The notes beneath the pieces are model-generated. The model saw only the letters and a program-made list of their open reading frames with translations, did no database searches and was not told the origin of the DNA. A stretch of 64,000 bases of DNA, from NCBI RefSeq assembly GCF_040807025.1, contig NC_090944.1, forward strand, positions 2,632,068 through 2,696,067, in the 5' to 3' direction. Shown in pieces: positions 1-10,207 of the stretch. This DNA comes from Struthio camelus. Lineage: Eukaryota > Chordata > Aves > Struthioniformes > Struthionidae. Position numbers and translations under genes: made by a program. Every line of letters starts with the position of its first letter. Within the stretch, counting starts at the first letter, position 1.

Positions 1-19
1 CTGAGCCTGTGATTCTGTG
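1..19 (+). mobile_element. CR1 LINE 3' tail, cut by window start
   Basis: The last 19 bases of the CR1 fragment seen complete at 9353-9543; the body lies upstream of the window. Confidence 0.7.
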
Positions 20-683
20 AAATGTTAAGGCTAAAATTTTAACACTCACATCCCAGAAGTTTTCTTTTCCTTTCTTCTCAGAATTGGTTCCCGTCGATGG
101 TCGAGCCCATCACACACCTCCCACAATCGCCTGTAATGTGCTCAAGTAGTGTTCCAATGTTATAGGTCCTATGGATTGGCATGGGGTTGGTTCACCTAGT
201 TGATTGAAACCAGTTGAGGGAATGGTTAGAACGTACAGCTAGCAATCTGGTTTTGGAGCTAAGGAAAGGTTTTGCACATTGAGTGACTACTCCCCAAATT
301 ACAGCTTGGTTGCCACTGGCCACGCACACAGGGAGCCCCATTCCCCTTGGGATCATTCCAGTTAATATGAAAGAGAGAATCAACCGTATCGGGAATAATA
401 CCAACGGTGCGTCTATATGATTGGGGCCTGAGCATACAAGTCTCAAACTCCCATCTCTCCATCATATGTCTAGCAAGCCAAGAATCTTCCACAAGACTTG
501 AACTGGAGGAAAGTGTGGGATCAAAACTGTCATGTCACCTGGGGGAGTGAACCAGACACCGTGCGTAGGGCCTACGAAATAGATGGCTCAGCGTTACAGT
601 GGGGACAGCAAACAATTGTACTCGGGACCTGAGAGGACCACTCCCTGAGAGAGACCTGCCCAATCAAAGCTATTTCCAAGCAG
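20..683 (+). other. Unit leader, no gene recognised (copy 1)
   Basis: About 660 bp between the CR1 tail and the first VLIG-like codons. No open frame on either strand resembles a family I know; the minus-strand frames of 77-110 codons are overlapping and unsupported. The first 345 bp of this stretch recur in the truncated fifth copy (to 38775), so the leader was already next to a VLIG C-terminal end before that copy was truncated. It could be intron, decayed VLIG or an unidentified element. Confidence 0.5.
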
Positions 684-2090
684 GTGGTCATGAAGGGAGC
701 ACTGCCCTTCAGGAAAAAGCCTTTGCGCAGCTGCGCTATTACCAGAACGGAGCAGCTTCACGACCGCATCACACAGCTCATCAGCCTCCCCATCGACACA
801 AAGGAACAGGAGCCAATGCATGACAACCAAAGTTGCATTCATGACAGACTGCATGAAATAGGAAAACAGGTGGACTCGGCAGCCAGGAACTCCACATATG
901 TCTTCACTCATGGATACAGAAGACATTCAGCAGTGTCTCTAGGCAAAGTGGCAGCAGAAAGGTTGGCAAAGATGCAGAAGGCTTTCACAAGAGCAAACAA
1001 CCCCACTTTCTACCTGCGGGGCCAGAGAGAAGACTTCTTCACAAGTTTCCACATGTCCTGCCAAGCAGTGCCCTCTATCACAGCAGTTGCTGATTTTTTT
1101 TATGTGACGAGCTTTCAGGAGCTCTTTGACAGGCAGTGTCTGTGAAGACTGCTCTTGATATAGCCTGGGAAAGGAGCTCTAACTCTCCAGCTTTCAATGG
1201 CCATCGATCTCAACTAGAAACGGCTATTCTCCTCTCTCTTGCGGAGGAAGAGAATTGTGAGAAGTTCAGGCAGCACATTCATTTCCCCCAACATGTTTTA
1301 GAAGGTTTTGTTGAAAAGTGTGTTAACAACTATTGCTTAGACAAGAACAATTCAAGGCTGAAGAACTTGTTCCATGTTTCCCTGAATTCATTCCAGACTC
1401 TTGTTGCTGCTGCTAGCTTTGCGCCTACAACTCCAGTTGTCCAAGAGAACTGTGGCAATGTCTCCCTGTGGCTAGAGGAATTTGGGAGCAGACTTGGAGC
1501 TAATTCTGAACTTCCCAGAAGTCATCTGAAAAGCATTGAGCATCAAGAAAGAAAGGAGCTAGAGCTCCTGGAGGAGGCAATGAGTAAAGCTCTGGCCCCT
1601 GTGCTAGCAAACCTGAAACAGGCATTTTCCATGCCTCATCTGAAAGCTTGGAACTGGAAACCTCATACAATCGGAGTTGAATGGCTGCACGGCTGCTGGA
1701 AGCAATGCCCGTTGTGCAGCGCTCTTTGCACAGACACAATACGTGCTCCTGATGGGGACCACAGTGTTCACTTCCATCGCCCTCAAGTCCTCAATGGGAC
1801 CCAGTGGGTTAGAAGAAATCGGTTTGTCCCTGCCCTTTGCTCCAGTCTTGTAGCAAGTCACTGTTGCCTTGTGCTTGAGGATAACAAGGAAGCTGCCTAT
1901 ACAAAGTCTAGAGAAGCAGGAGCAGCTTCTGCCAGTTGGAGCCTCACGCCAGAAAGCTCCCCGCAGGCATGCTGCAAATGGCTTGTGTGCTGTTTCCGCT
2001 CACAATTGCAACAAGATTGCTGTGCACAATTGGAGGGCACAGCAGCAACCCGTCCAGAAGGGGAAAAGTGCCCAAAGGAAGAACGAGCCA
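684..2090 (+). pseudogene. GVIN1: VLIG/GVIN1-like C-terminal half, frameshifted (copy 1)
   Basis: Decayed C-terminal part of an interferon-induced very large GTPase, a large cytosolic and nuclear GTPase of vertebrates normally encoded mostly by one giant exon. Family hallmarks are readable: RANNPTFYL, DFFTSFHMSCQ, PAFNGHR..LE, SLAEEEN, SIEHQERKELELL, the Cys-rich CWKQCPLCSALC block followed by GDHSVHFHRPQ, and WSLTPESS. The reading frame changes between about 1090 and 1145, next to a T8 run at 1094-1101: the first part (684-1145) stops at TGA and the homology continues one frame over from 1136. No start or N-terminal half precedes it. Homology fades near 2090, where the sequence turns into unrelated GC-rich DNA and the frame simply runs on to a stop at 2260. 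A truncated pseudogene is the best reading; a transcribed fragment is possible. Confidence 0.85.
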
Positions 2091-2333
2091 CGGGCTCGGC
2101 ATGGGCTTGTCAGGGACAACTCTGGACTTTGGTTGGGCTTTGTGCTGGCGGGAGCTGTGTTGGGGCTGGCCTTGGCGGGCTGCGCCTTGTTGGGGTTTGG
2201 GTGAGAGCAGTGTCAGGTGGGGCCTGGGGGTGCCCTGGCAGACAAGGTGTGTGGAAGTGATGTCGCCATGGCATCACAATGCCGGGGTCTTTCTGGAGGT
2301 GGGGCTGGGGGAAGTGCCGCTGTCACTTTGCCT

Positions 2334-2376
2334 GCGAGCGAGCGAGCGAGCGAGTGTGCGAGCGAGTGCGCGAGCA
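2334..2376 (+). repeat. (GAGC)n microsatellite, copy 1
   Basis: Interrupted tetranucleotide run 'gcgagcgagcgagcgag' with TG-containing interruptions. It lies in CpG-rich sequence upstream of the four-exon gene and is nearly unchanged in all four units, surprising for a perfect tetranucleotide and consistent with very recent duplication or homogenisation. Confidence 0.9.
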
Positions 2377-3034
2377 GGTGGAGAGCGTGGCGTTGAGCTG
2401 GGGCGAAGGAGCGAGGCAGCGGGGTAAGAGCTGGCTCCTCCCGTCTCTCTGCAGTCTCTCCTCCCCTCGGGGCGCTCTCCCTGGCTTTGTCGCCCCCCCA
2501 GCGCCCACCACCCGCTGCACGCTCCCTCGGTGGGCACAAGTGACACAATCAGGCAAACGTCCCCGCCGCGAAGCCCAGCCACGCTCGGGCACCATTCTGC
2601 GCCCTTGCTGCTCACCACCCGGTGTCCCCGCGTCACACGTGGGAAAGCAGCCGCGGGAGCGGGCAGCCAGGCAAGGCCGACGGAGTGAGGGCACCGTGCC
2701 CTGCTTTTTGCAGAGTTGCTCTCGGCGGCCTTTGGCTCTTCTCCTGGTGTCAGATTGACGCTGTCGATCTTGGGGTGCGGAGGAGCGTGCACAGGGTGAG
2801 CCGCAGAGCAGAGCGGAGCGGTCAGGGTCGGGGGAGGTTGGTGGAGGGGCGTTGGAGGGGCGGTGGGGAGCAGGGCTTTGGGGGCTGCTGGTCTGCCTTG
2901 GTCGGGGAGGGGGAGGGTGGCTGCAAGGGGCGGCGTGCTCAGAGGTGCTGTGTTTTGGGTGGCACTCTTGGAGCAGGACGTGGAGGCGGAGCGCTGAGCA
3001 GGCTGCACGCTCGCGGCGCGCTTCCGGTGGCGGC
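2377..3034 (+). promoter_or_regulatory. CpG-rich promoter-like region of four-exon gene (copy 1)
   Basis: GC-rich, CpG-rich DNA directly upstream of the start codon at 3035, without a TATA box. An ETS-type core CTTCCGG sits at 3021-3027, seven bases before the start codon context GGCGGCATGG, and an E-box CACGTG lies near 2637. This looks like a TATA-less CpG-island promoter; the transcription start is not visible. The 240 bp before the microsatellite (2091-2333) hold nothing recognisable. Confidence 0.45.
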
Positions 3035-4667
3035 ATGGAGCCTCGGAGGCTGAGCGTCGTGGGCGAGTTTGTGGTGCTGAGCCTCTTTGTGGTGTGCCTG
3101 GCCCACATGCCCTCGGTCGTCAACGTCCTCACGATCCTGTGCATAGCCGTTGTGTTGGTGCCGGCGGGGAAAAGGCCCTGGCCCAAGGTAGGAGTCAGCC
3201 TGGGCATGGCCCCGAGCTGGCGCGGGCAGCGAGAGGGCTGAGGCCGCGGCAGCACCTGCAGCAAGGGCAGCCTGACGGTGCTGCGCGCAAGCCTGCCTCC
3301 AGCCTCAGCTCTGCGTGCCCCGCGCAGCCCTTCCGCGAGCAGGGCGCATCTTGGCGCAGCGTGGATGCTCGCCACTAAGGCAGCGCTCTCTTGGGCTGTG
3401 CAGGGGCCTCGCGGCAGTGCTGGCAGCCTGGGCAACGGCAGCGTGGACGAGCCCGGAGGTGAGCAGCCCCGGCCCAGAGCGTAGGCGCGCTCGGCAGCGC
3501 CTCCCGGCCAAGACAGCCCAGCGCCGCCAGCGCCCACCGCCCTCGGCCCCAGCTGGGGCTCCGCCGACGGGCTGCCCTCGCTCACTGCCTCTCTGCCTCC
3601 TCTTCCAGCAGCCTCCTTCCTGCCCACGGTGGAGACGCAGGACTGTGCAGCCAGCCGGCAGGCAGGGTAAGCGGAGGCCTGGCCTGCAGGGGGGCTGCCC
3701 CACAGCCCTGGCCAGGCCCACCGCAGGCAAGAGCCCGATGCAGCCCAGAGCCACAGACCTGCGCCTGGCCTGGGCCCCCCAAAGAGCAGGGCATGGCATG
3801 GCTAGGGCTGGGGTCGACGCGCGGGATGCCCAGGACATGCCGCATGCCTGCTGCTCACCAACTGGGAAGCCCCTTTGCTCCTTGCCCACTGCTGCAGCCC
3901 TGGCCCCAGCGCCCCCTCCGCCCGCACCCTGGCACCCTTTAGCATCTGCTGCCACCAGGGCTTCCCCCTGGGGCACCCAAGGCAGCCTCCTCACCTCCTT
4001 TCTCCCTCCCAGGCTCACAAGCGAGGACACCTTGCCCCCTCGCCACCTCCTGCCCACCTCCGAGCCAGACACGGATGGATGGAAGTTGGATGGCCCTCTC
4101 CCACTGCCACCACCCTCCATCCTGCTGGACGCTCCCCCAACACCTGCAGGAGTGCTGGGTGAGCTGCTTGTGCCCACAGCCCTCCCGCCATCCCCACCAT
4201 GCAGGCGGGTCCGCTTTGGGCGCAACCAGACCGTGTTGCTGAGCGAGGAAGGTCACGAGCTGCTGGACTGCCTCCCCAAAGCCCCACACCTCGACTGGCC
4301 AGCCCACATCCCGCGCCGGTCCATCCTGCACTGTGCCTGGGCACCCGTCCCGCTGGCAGGGGAAGGCACAGTGCGGCCACTTTCGCCCCCCGAGCAGTCC
4401 GAGGAGGAAGAGGACGAGGAGCCAGCGTGTGCCACCTCCCTGCAGCGCTGGCCCACCATGCAGCTCTGGAGCCCACCACCGGAGGCGCCCTCCCCTCCCG
4501 CTGCAGCCACCGGCTGCACAGCGGCCCTGGCCTGCCTGCTGTGCCCAGCCTGCCCAGCCTGCCCTGCAGGCGCCTTCAGAGGGCTGCGCAAGGGCCTCCG
4601 CAGATGCGCCTCCTTCCTGCGAGGGCCACGGCGAGTGCTCAGGAGGCGCCAGGCAAGGGCCAGCTGA
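3035..4667 (+). CDS. Uncharacterised four-exon membrane-type protein, 306 aa (copy 1)
   Basis: Spliced gene of unknown family: exons 3035-3187, 3404-3458, 3609-3666 and 4013-4667, with GT-AG introns of 216, 150 and 346 bp. Exon phases (0, 1, 2) join into one open frame of 921 nt including the stop. The start has a good context (GGCGGCATGG). Residues 12-43 are strongly hydrophobic with a central MPS kink: one long segment or a two-pass hairpin, followed by GKRPWPK. Residues 90-150 are Pro-rich. Residues 160-187 (NQTVLLSEEGHELLDCLP onward to WPAH) recur in a diverged relative at 42.7 kb. An acidic SEEEEDEE run (218-225), a Cys-rich hydrophobic stretch (about 256-272, CPACPAC) and a strongly basic tail follow. 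Exon 3 has a tandem AGCAG acceptor. AATAAA lies 93 bp after the stop. Membrane location is inferred; function unknown. Confidence 0.7.
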
Positions 4668-4759
4668 TTGGGGCCAGCAGCAGGCTCCGCGCCTGGGCAG
4701 ACGTGCCAGTAACCAGCGCCCGCGGAGCTAGACGCCTTCGCCACCTCCGGGCCAGCGTC

Positions 4760-4765
4760 AATAAA
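4760..4765 (+). promoter_or_regulatory. Polyadenylation signal AATAAA, four-exon gene copy 1
   Basis: Canonical hexamer 93 bp after the stop at 4667 and 160 bp before the VLIG N-terminal fragment; GT-rich sequence follows. It closes a short 3' UTR. Confidence 0.7.
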
Positions 4766-4925
4766 CCTCTGAGCAAGACTCTGCGGGAGGCGAGAGTGAA
4801 ACACCATGTGAAGTGAAAAGAAGGCGGCGCAGGAATGCTCCCTGAGTCTTAGGAAGCCAGCCGTTCCCCGAACTCAGGCTTTCCTGCTCCTGACAGGGCT
4901 GAGTAGAGCAGCAACATGCAAAAAC

Positions 4926-7900
4926 ATGTCTCCAGAACAGAAGTTTAAATGCTTAGCTCAGATGAACCATCACATAGGAAACTGGCTGTCAGAAGAAGTC
5001 CGTGAGATCCTTACAAAGCGCGGTGGATGTGATCCTGGGGGCGCTCTGGAGCAAGATCTGAATTCCCCTGTGAATGGAGACTATGTAGCCTCCAACAGTG
5101 ATCTGCAGAAAGAAGTTCTAAAACAGGGGAGAATTGATATCGGTCAGGGGGCTGAGCAGAAAGATTCATCCAAGCCATCACCCTCAGCAGAACAGTGGGA
5201 GGATCCTAAAAGGAATGAGCGTTCCAGAGGCCAAGAGGTCTTCCACTTGATCAAACACCCGGGACTAGAAAATTGCTACGCAAGGAAAAGGGGGAGGGCA
5301 GATCTTCAGGTTATCGACAAGACTGCCCTGTGTGACAGCCAGCCCAGGATTGGCAGTGAATACCCCTTCCATTTTCGGCACAAGCTGCTGATGCTGGACT
5401 ACCGTGGAAGGTATCTGGTTTGCCAGGAGCATGGCAAAGCAAAAGAAGGCGTTCTGAGCACTCCGAATGCAACAAGCCTTGGCACTGAGTGCTCAGATAG
5501 TGCCTCAGATATGGACAGTGAGTTTTTCAATGCTGAGCGTGAAGAAGGGGATGCCTCTGTTACAGCAGGTCTGACACACACACATGCCATGGACCTCCAG
5601 GTGGCGATGTTTCATGGTGCCCCTGATTTCACGAGCCAGTACATTTCAACAAACCTCGCTTTGTGCCACTTGGCGCTCCCCCTCCTGCTACCAAATCCAT
5701 GCACCGCACCAAGAGAGTTCCCTCAGCCAAGTTAAAAAGAGCTGGAAAGCCACGGAACAATTGGGAAAGCAGACCACAATTCAGAGGAGCAGACCACAAT
5801 TCAGAGGCACAAAAACAAACCGATTGATCAGGCAGACACACTCATGGTGTCCTTCCTACGGATCGGGAGTTCTCCTTCCTCTTCCAAGGCTCAGCTCCTG
5901 AATGCTCTGCCGACTAAACACAAACACGACACTTTCTTCCACCGACATTGCAAAGGCAGCACCAAAGGCTGTCTTCTAATGACAGGTGTTGTGCAGATCT
6001 CTTGGTCCTGTGCCAGTGGCAGTGCTGATGACACTTTTGACAGCTGTGTTGCTTTTTGTAACCTGCATGGGGATGCTAGAGGTCATGAACAACAATTGCC
6101 GTTTTTACAGCAGATCTCTTCTGTGAAGGAGGCTCTCAGTTAGCTGAGTCTGACCAGAGTGACAAGAAAGGCATGAACATTGTACGTGACCCGGGGCAGT
6201 CTCAAAAGCCTTTGATTTGTCTTTTCACTGAAGAAGAGAATGTTGCATGTGGCCGATCTAGCCAGAATGTAAAAAGAGGTATCCAGAACAGAAACACAGC
6301 AGAATTAGTAGAGGAGCTGGTAAAAACAATCAGAGACCTGCTAGCAAGGTGAAACAACCTCTTAAGGCTTGATGCTTGTCAGGACACAGCTCGCCAACGT
6401 GGATTTATTGTGGCTAAAGAGGCAGAAGAGTGTGTGAGAGCCAAAGCAAAGGCAAGAACCTTGGTGGGATTCTTGACAAAGGAGAAATTGTGTTTGAGAT
6501 CAAATCACAGCTACTGCCTCTTCAAGGACAACTATGGTACCCATGGTGTAAAAAGGAGAAAGAGCTCCCCCGCTTGCAGGAAAAGAGGAACAAGAACATA
6601 GAACATCATGGGAGCCAAACTGAGCCAGAGAAGTGTGCAGGACGAAGAAAGCAACTCGACAGAGCGTTCCCCCTCAAGCAGCTGCTGAAATCAGTCCTCG
6701 CTTTTCTCCAGGCACAGGCAAGAGACACCAAGAAATACTTGCTGCAGTGGAGGAAGGTCTTTAGGGATGACCTGTCCTCTGAGCACTTGGAGGAACTTCA
6801 GAAAGAGTATCATCAGTGAAGGTATCAAATCCTGGAAATAAAGAAAAGCAAGGAAAAAAACCACTCTGAAAACAGCATTGATGAATAAGTTAGAAGCCCT
6901 CTCCAATGCAGTCAATGATTCATCCATTGGTCTCAAGCGTCTTTTGAGAGAAGTAGGGCAGATTCGTGAAGCTCTAGAATCCTTGAACTCAAAAGATGAA
7001 TGTTTTTGCAAACTACCTGACGTGGCAGTCGATCTGATGGTTTCAGGGTATGCCCTTGAAGTGGTGGATGGTGATGCTTCGTCTGTACGGTGACGATGGC
7101 TTGGGGCAATCTTTGACAAGTTAATTGAGAAGCTAGGGGAGAGAAGAGCGTTTGTTCTCTCAGTGCTTGGCATCCAGAGCCTGGGGAAGTCAAGCCTGCT
7201 GAATGCCATGTTTGGTCTGCAGTGGAACGTCAGTGCGGGGAGAGGCACGCGGGGAGCGTTTATGCAGCTGCTTCAGGTGGACGAGAAACCCCAAGAGGCC
7301 GTGGACTTTGATTACAGGCTGATTGTTGACACAGGAGGACTTTGTGCCATGGAGGTGGCCAATAAGCAGTCACTTAATGATGACAATGAGCTAGCCACCT
7401 TTGGCATTGGCATTGGCAACATGACTCTGATCAATATCTTGGGAGAAAATCCTGGAGACATGCAAGATGTCCTTCAGCTAGCTGGGCAGGCTTTTCTCCA
7501 GATGAAGCAAGTCAATCTTTCGCCAAGCTGCTGCTTTGTGCACCACAATGTTGGAGAAATAACTGCCCAGGAACAAAACATGCAAGCACAAAGACGCCTG
7601 CAGGAAAAGCTGGAGGAAATGGCAGGGACAGCCGCCCAGCCGCCCAGCAGGCGTTCTGCCATGTCACCTGCTTCAGCGATGTCATCCGCTTTGATGTGAA
7701 CAGCCACAGTCACTACTTTGCTCACCTCTGGGTGGCAAGGAAACCCACGCAGGGCCCCACCCAACCCCACACACAGCCAGCACGTGCAGCAGTTAAAGAG
7801 CACAATTCTCCAAGCTGCCAAGAAGGGATCGCAGGGCTCTATTTCAAGGCTCTCGAGCTTGAAAGTTCGTATGAGTGACTTGTGGAAGGCTCTGCTGAAT

Positions 7901-8661
7901 GAAAAGTTTGTTTTCCCTTTCCAAAACACTCGGGAAGTTGCCGCAGACAACAGCTTAGGAACAACCGACAGCCAGTGGACCTGGCAGCTGGGGAGCCACA
8001 TCCTAGACTTGCAAATGAAACTGAACAATCAGATTAGAAAGGGAGACGTTCCGCAAGTGACCCGAAGAAGCCTTATGGAGGAAGTGCAAGATAAATAGGA
8101 GACCCTCTGGAAAGGCTTGGAACCGTATTTCAGGGAAGATGACGCCAGTGGGCTTTTGATTCAGCGGAAAGCAAGCATTGAAAATCAACCGCAAGATCGG
8201 AGAGAAGCACTTGTGGAAGAGACACAGAGAAAGTCTGCCGAGTTCATTGAACGGGAGAAGAATCCGAGCAAAGGGCATCAGAAGAAGCCAGAATGTGAAC
8301 ACGAGCTTGTCAAGAGAAGGCAACTGGTGGCTTTGTCGCTAAAGAAGGAAGAGCTGCATGAAGAAAAGCTGAGGCAACACTTGGCTAGCCTCTGGAAACA
8401 ATGGCTCTACAAAGTATCTTCCAGTGCACCTCCTCCTGCAGAACGAAACATAAACCTCCCTAGTGAGACCACTCTGCTGGAACATTTCAAGCAAGAGCCA
8501 AACAGAGAGGAAGAAATAAAATGCTTCTTGCCAAAGGATGCATTTCCCATGGCATCCCTTGCAGGCAGTGCAAGAGATCATTGCTGCTGGAAGCTGCATT
8601 TCATTTCATCCCTTTGTATTTCAGATGCTAGTCGTACTTCCCAACACATGTATACAATAAA
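4926..8661 (+). pseudogene. GVIN1: VLIG/GVIN1-like N-terminal half with GTPase domain, broken (copy 1)
   Basis: Decayed N-terminal half of a very large interferon-induced GTPase. Successive frames carry family segments: MSPEQKFK to FPQPS (4926-5735, with MDLQVAMFH and LALPLLLPNP), VSFLRIGSSPSSSKAQLLN and DTFFHRHCKGS (5844-6143), KPLICLFTEEE (about 6210), a coiled segment (6430-6819), LREVGQIREALE (6878-7093), then the G domain (7163-7699) with P-loop GIQSLGKSS, RGAFMQL, a G3-like DTGG and NDDNELATF. Breaks include a TAA at 5733-5735, TGA at 6349-6351, TGA at 7091-7093, frameshifts near 7640 and 7710, and TAG at 8096-8098. The fragment ends near 8553 and joins directly to a VLIG 3' tail (also seen at 39006-39130) with AATAAA at 8656-8661. 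The missing middle is consistent with an internal deletion. Not functional as GTPase. Confidence 0.85.
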
Positions 8662-8685
8662 CTCGCGGGCTAGCCTTCTGGTCAG

Positions 8686-9352
8686 GGTGTCTGCTGGTGC
8701 TGGGCTTGTGGCGGGGGTGCAGGGGGGAGTGGGGCGTTGTGTTGGGGGTGCTGGTCTTGTCGTGGGGGGTGCAGAGGGGAGTTGGTCCTTGTGTTGGGGG
8801 TGCTGGTCTTTGTTTTGAGGTGCAGAGGGGATCTGGACCTTGTGTTGGGGGTGCAGAGGGGATCTGGGTGTTGTTGTGGGGGTGCTTAGAGGAGGTGGGC
8901 CTTGTGTTGGGGGTGCTGGGTTTGTTGTGGGGGTGGAGAGGGGATCAGGGCCTTGTTTTTGGGGTGCTGGGCCTTGTTTTGGGAGTGCTGGGCTTGTTGT
9001 GGGGGTGCTGAGGGGATCAGGGCATTGTGTTGGGGGTGCTGGGCATTGTGTAGGGTTTGCTGGGCTTGTTATGGGGGTGCAGAGGGGATCTGGGTCTTGT
9101 TTTGGGGGTGCTTAGAGGACGTGGGCCTTGTGTTGGGGGTGCTGGGCTTGTCGTGGGGGTCCTGAGTGGTCATGGTGTTGTGTTGGGGGTGGTGGGCCTT
9201 GTTTTGGGAGAACTAGGCTTGTTTTCAGGGTGCTTAGGGGATCTGGGCCTTGTTTTCGGGGTACTGAGGGGATCTGGGCGTTGTTTTGGCGGTGCTGGGC
9301 CTTGTCATGGGGGTGTTGAGGGAATCTAGGCCTTTTTTTGGGGGTGCGGAGA
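8686..9352 (+). repeat. G-rich minisatellite, copy 1
   Basis: Degenerate tandem repeat built on 'gggggtgctgggcttgt' alternating with 'gctgaggggatctgggc' and 'cttgtgttggggg'. It starts 25 bp after the VLIG AATAAA and runs to the CR1 fragment. Same monomer family as 39922-41290 and, on the other strand, 44217-64000. Repeated runs of 3-5 G allow G-quadruplexes. Confidence 0.9.
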
Positions 9353-9543
9353 GGGTTCCGGAGCACTCGACCAGGTTGCCCAGAGAGGTTGTGGAGTCTC
9401 CTTCCCTGGAGATATTCAAAAGCCGCCTGGCCCAATCCTGGGCAATATGCTCCAGAGGACCCTGGCTGAGCAGGGGCGTTGGACTCCAGGATCTCCGGAG
9501 GTCCCTTCCAACCTCCACCATTCTCTGAGCCTGTGATTCTGTG
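9353..9543 (+). mobile_element. CR1 LINE 3' fragment, copy 1
   Basis: About 190 bp of the 3' end of a CR1 (chicken repeat 1) non-LTR retrotransposon in sense orientation: 'aggttgcccagagaggttgt', 'ccctggagatattcaaaagc', 'ggtcccttccaacct' and the terminal octamer-type 'gattctgtga'. 5'-truncated, as most CR1 copies are; no coding part. It abuts the minisatellite on its 5' side. Confidence 0.9.
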
Positions 9544-10207
9544 AAATGTTAAGGCTAAAATTTTAACACTCACATCCCAGAAGTTTTCTTTTCCTTTCTT
9601 CTCAGAATTGGTTCCCGTCGATGGTCGAGCCCATCACACACCTCCCACAATCGCCTGTAATGTGCTCAAGTAGTGTTCCAATGTTATAGGTCCTATGGAT
9701 TGGCATGGGGTTGGTTCACCTAGTTGATTGAAACCAGTTGAGGGAATGGTTAGAACGTACAGCTAGCAATCTGGTTTTGGAGCTAAGGAAAGGTTTTGCA
9801 CATTGAGTGACTACTCCCCAAATTACAGCTTGGTTGCCACTGGCCACGCACACAGGGAGCCCCATTCCCCTTGGGATCATTCCAGTTAATATGAAAGAGA
9901 GAATCAACCGTATCGGGAATAATACCAACGGTGCGTCTATATGATTGGGGCCTGAGCATACAAGTCTCAAACTCCCATCTCTCCATCATATGTCTAGCAA
10001 GCCAAGAATCTTCCACAAGACTTGAACTGGAGGAATGCGTGGGATCAAAACTGTCATGTCACCTGGGGGAGTGAACCAGACACCGTGCGTAGGGCCTACG
10101 AAATAGATGGCTCAGTGTTACAGTGGGGACAACAAACAATTGTACTCGGGACCTGAGAGGACCACTCCCTGAGAGAGACCTGCCCAATCAAAGCTATTTC
10201 CAAGCAG
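9544..10207 (+). other. Unit leader, no gene recognised (copy 2)
   Basis: Same stretch as 20-683, with a few substitutions. Copies 2 and 3 share 'gaatgcgtggg' and 'cagtgttac', where copies 1 and 4 differ. Nothing coding is supported. Confidence 0.5.

Larger units (their letters stand above)
1..9524 (+). repeat. Tandem unit, copy 1 (9524 bp)
   Basis: First of four head-to-tail copies, with the boundary set at 'ctgagcctgtgattctgtg' inside the CR1 tail; the same string recurs at 9525, 19053, 28582 and 38431. The first 19 bases are the end of a CR1 whose body lies outside the window, so another unit probably precedes this one. Copy 1 lacks 4 bp near 2945 that copies 2-4 have. Confidence 0.95.

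Noticed and set aside
20..683. Retroviral or other element genes in the unit leader
   Set aside because: Both strands were read; frames are short and broken and no protease, polymerase or envelope-type motif is readable.
684..2260. Functional C-terminal VLIG protein made from the 374-codon frame
   Set aside because: It lacks the N-terminal and GTPase parts, begins at a frameshift rather than a proper start, and its last 55 or so codons are unrelated GC-rich sequence.
2274..4225. Long minus-strand frames (244-434 codons) across the GC-rich region
   Set aside because: Arg/Pro/Ala-rich, overlapping, antisense to good exons; typical of CpG-rich DNA with few stop codons.
3315..4667. A single uninterrupted 450-codon frame through the four-exon gene
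   Set aside because: Its first two thirds are intron and out-of-phase exon sequence. The spliced model uses only its last 217 codons and explains the ATG, phases and GT-AG sites better.
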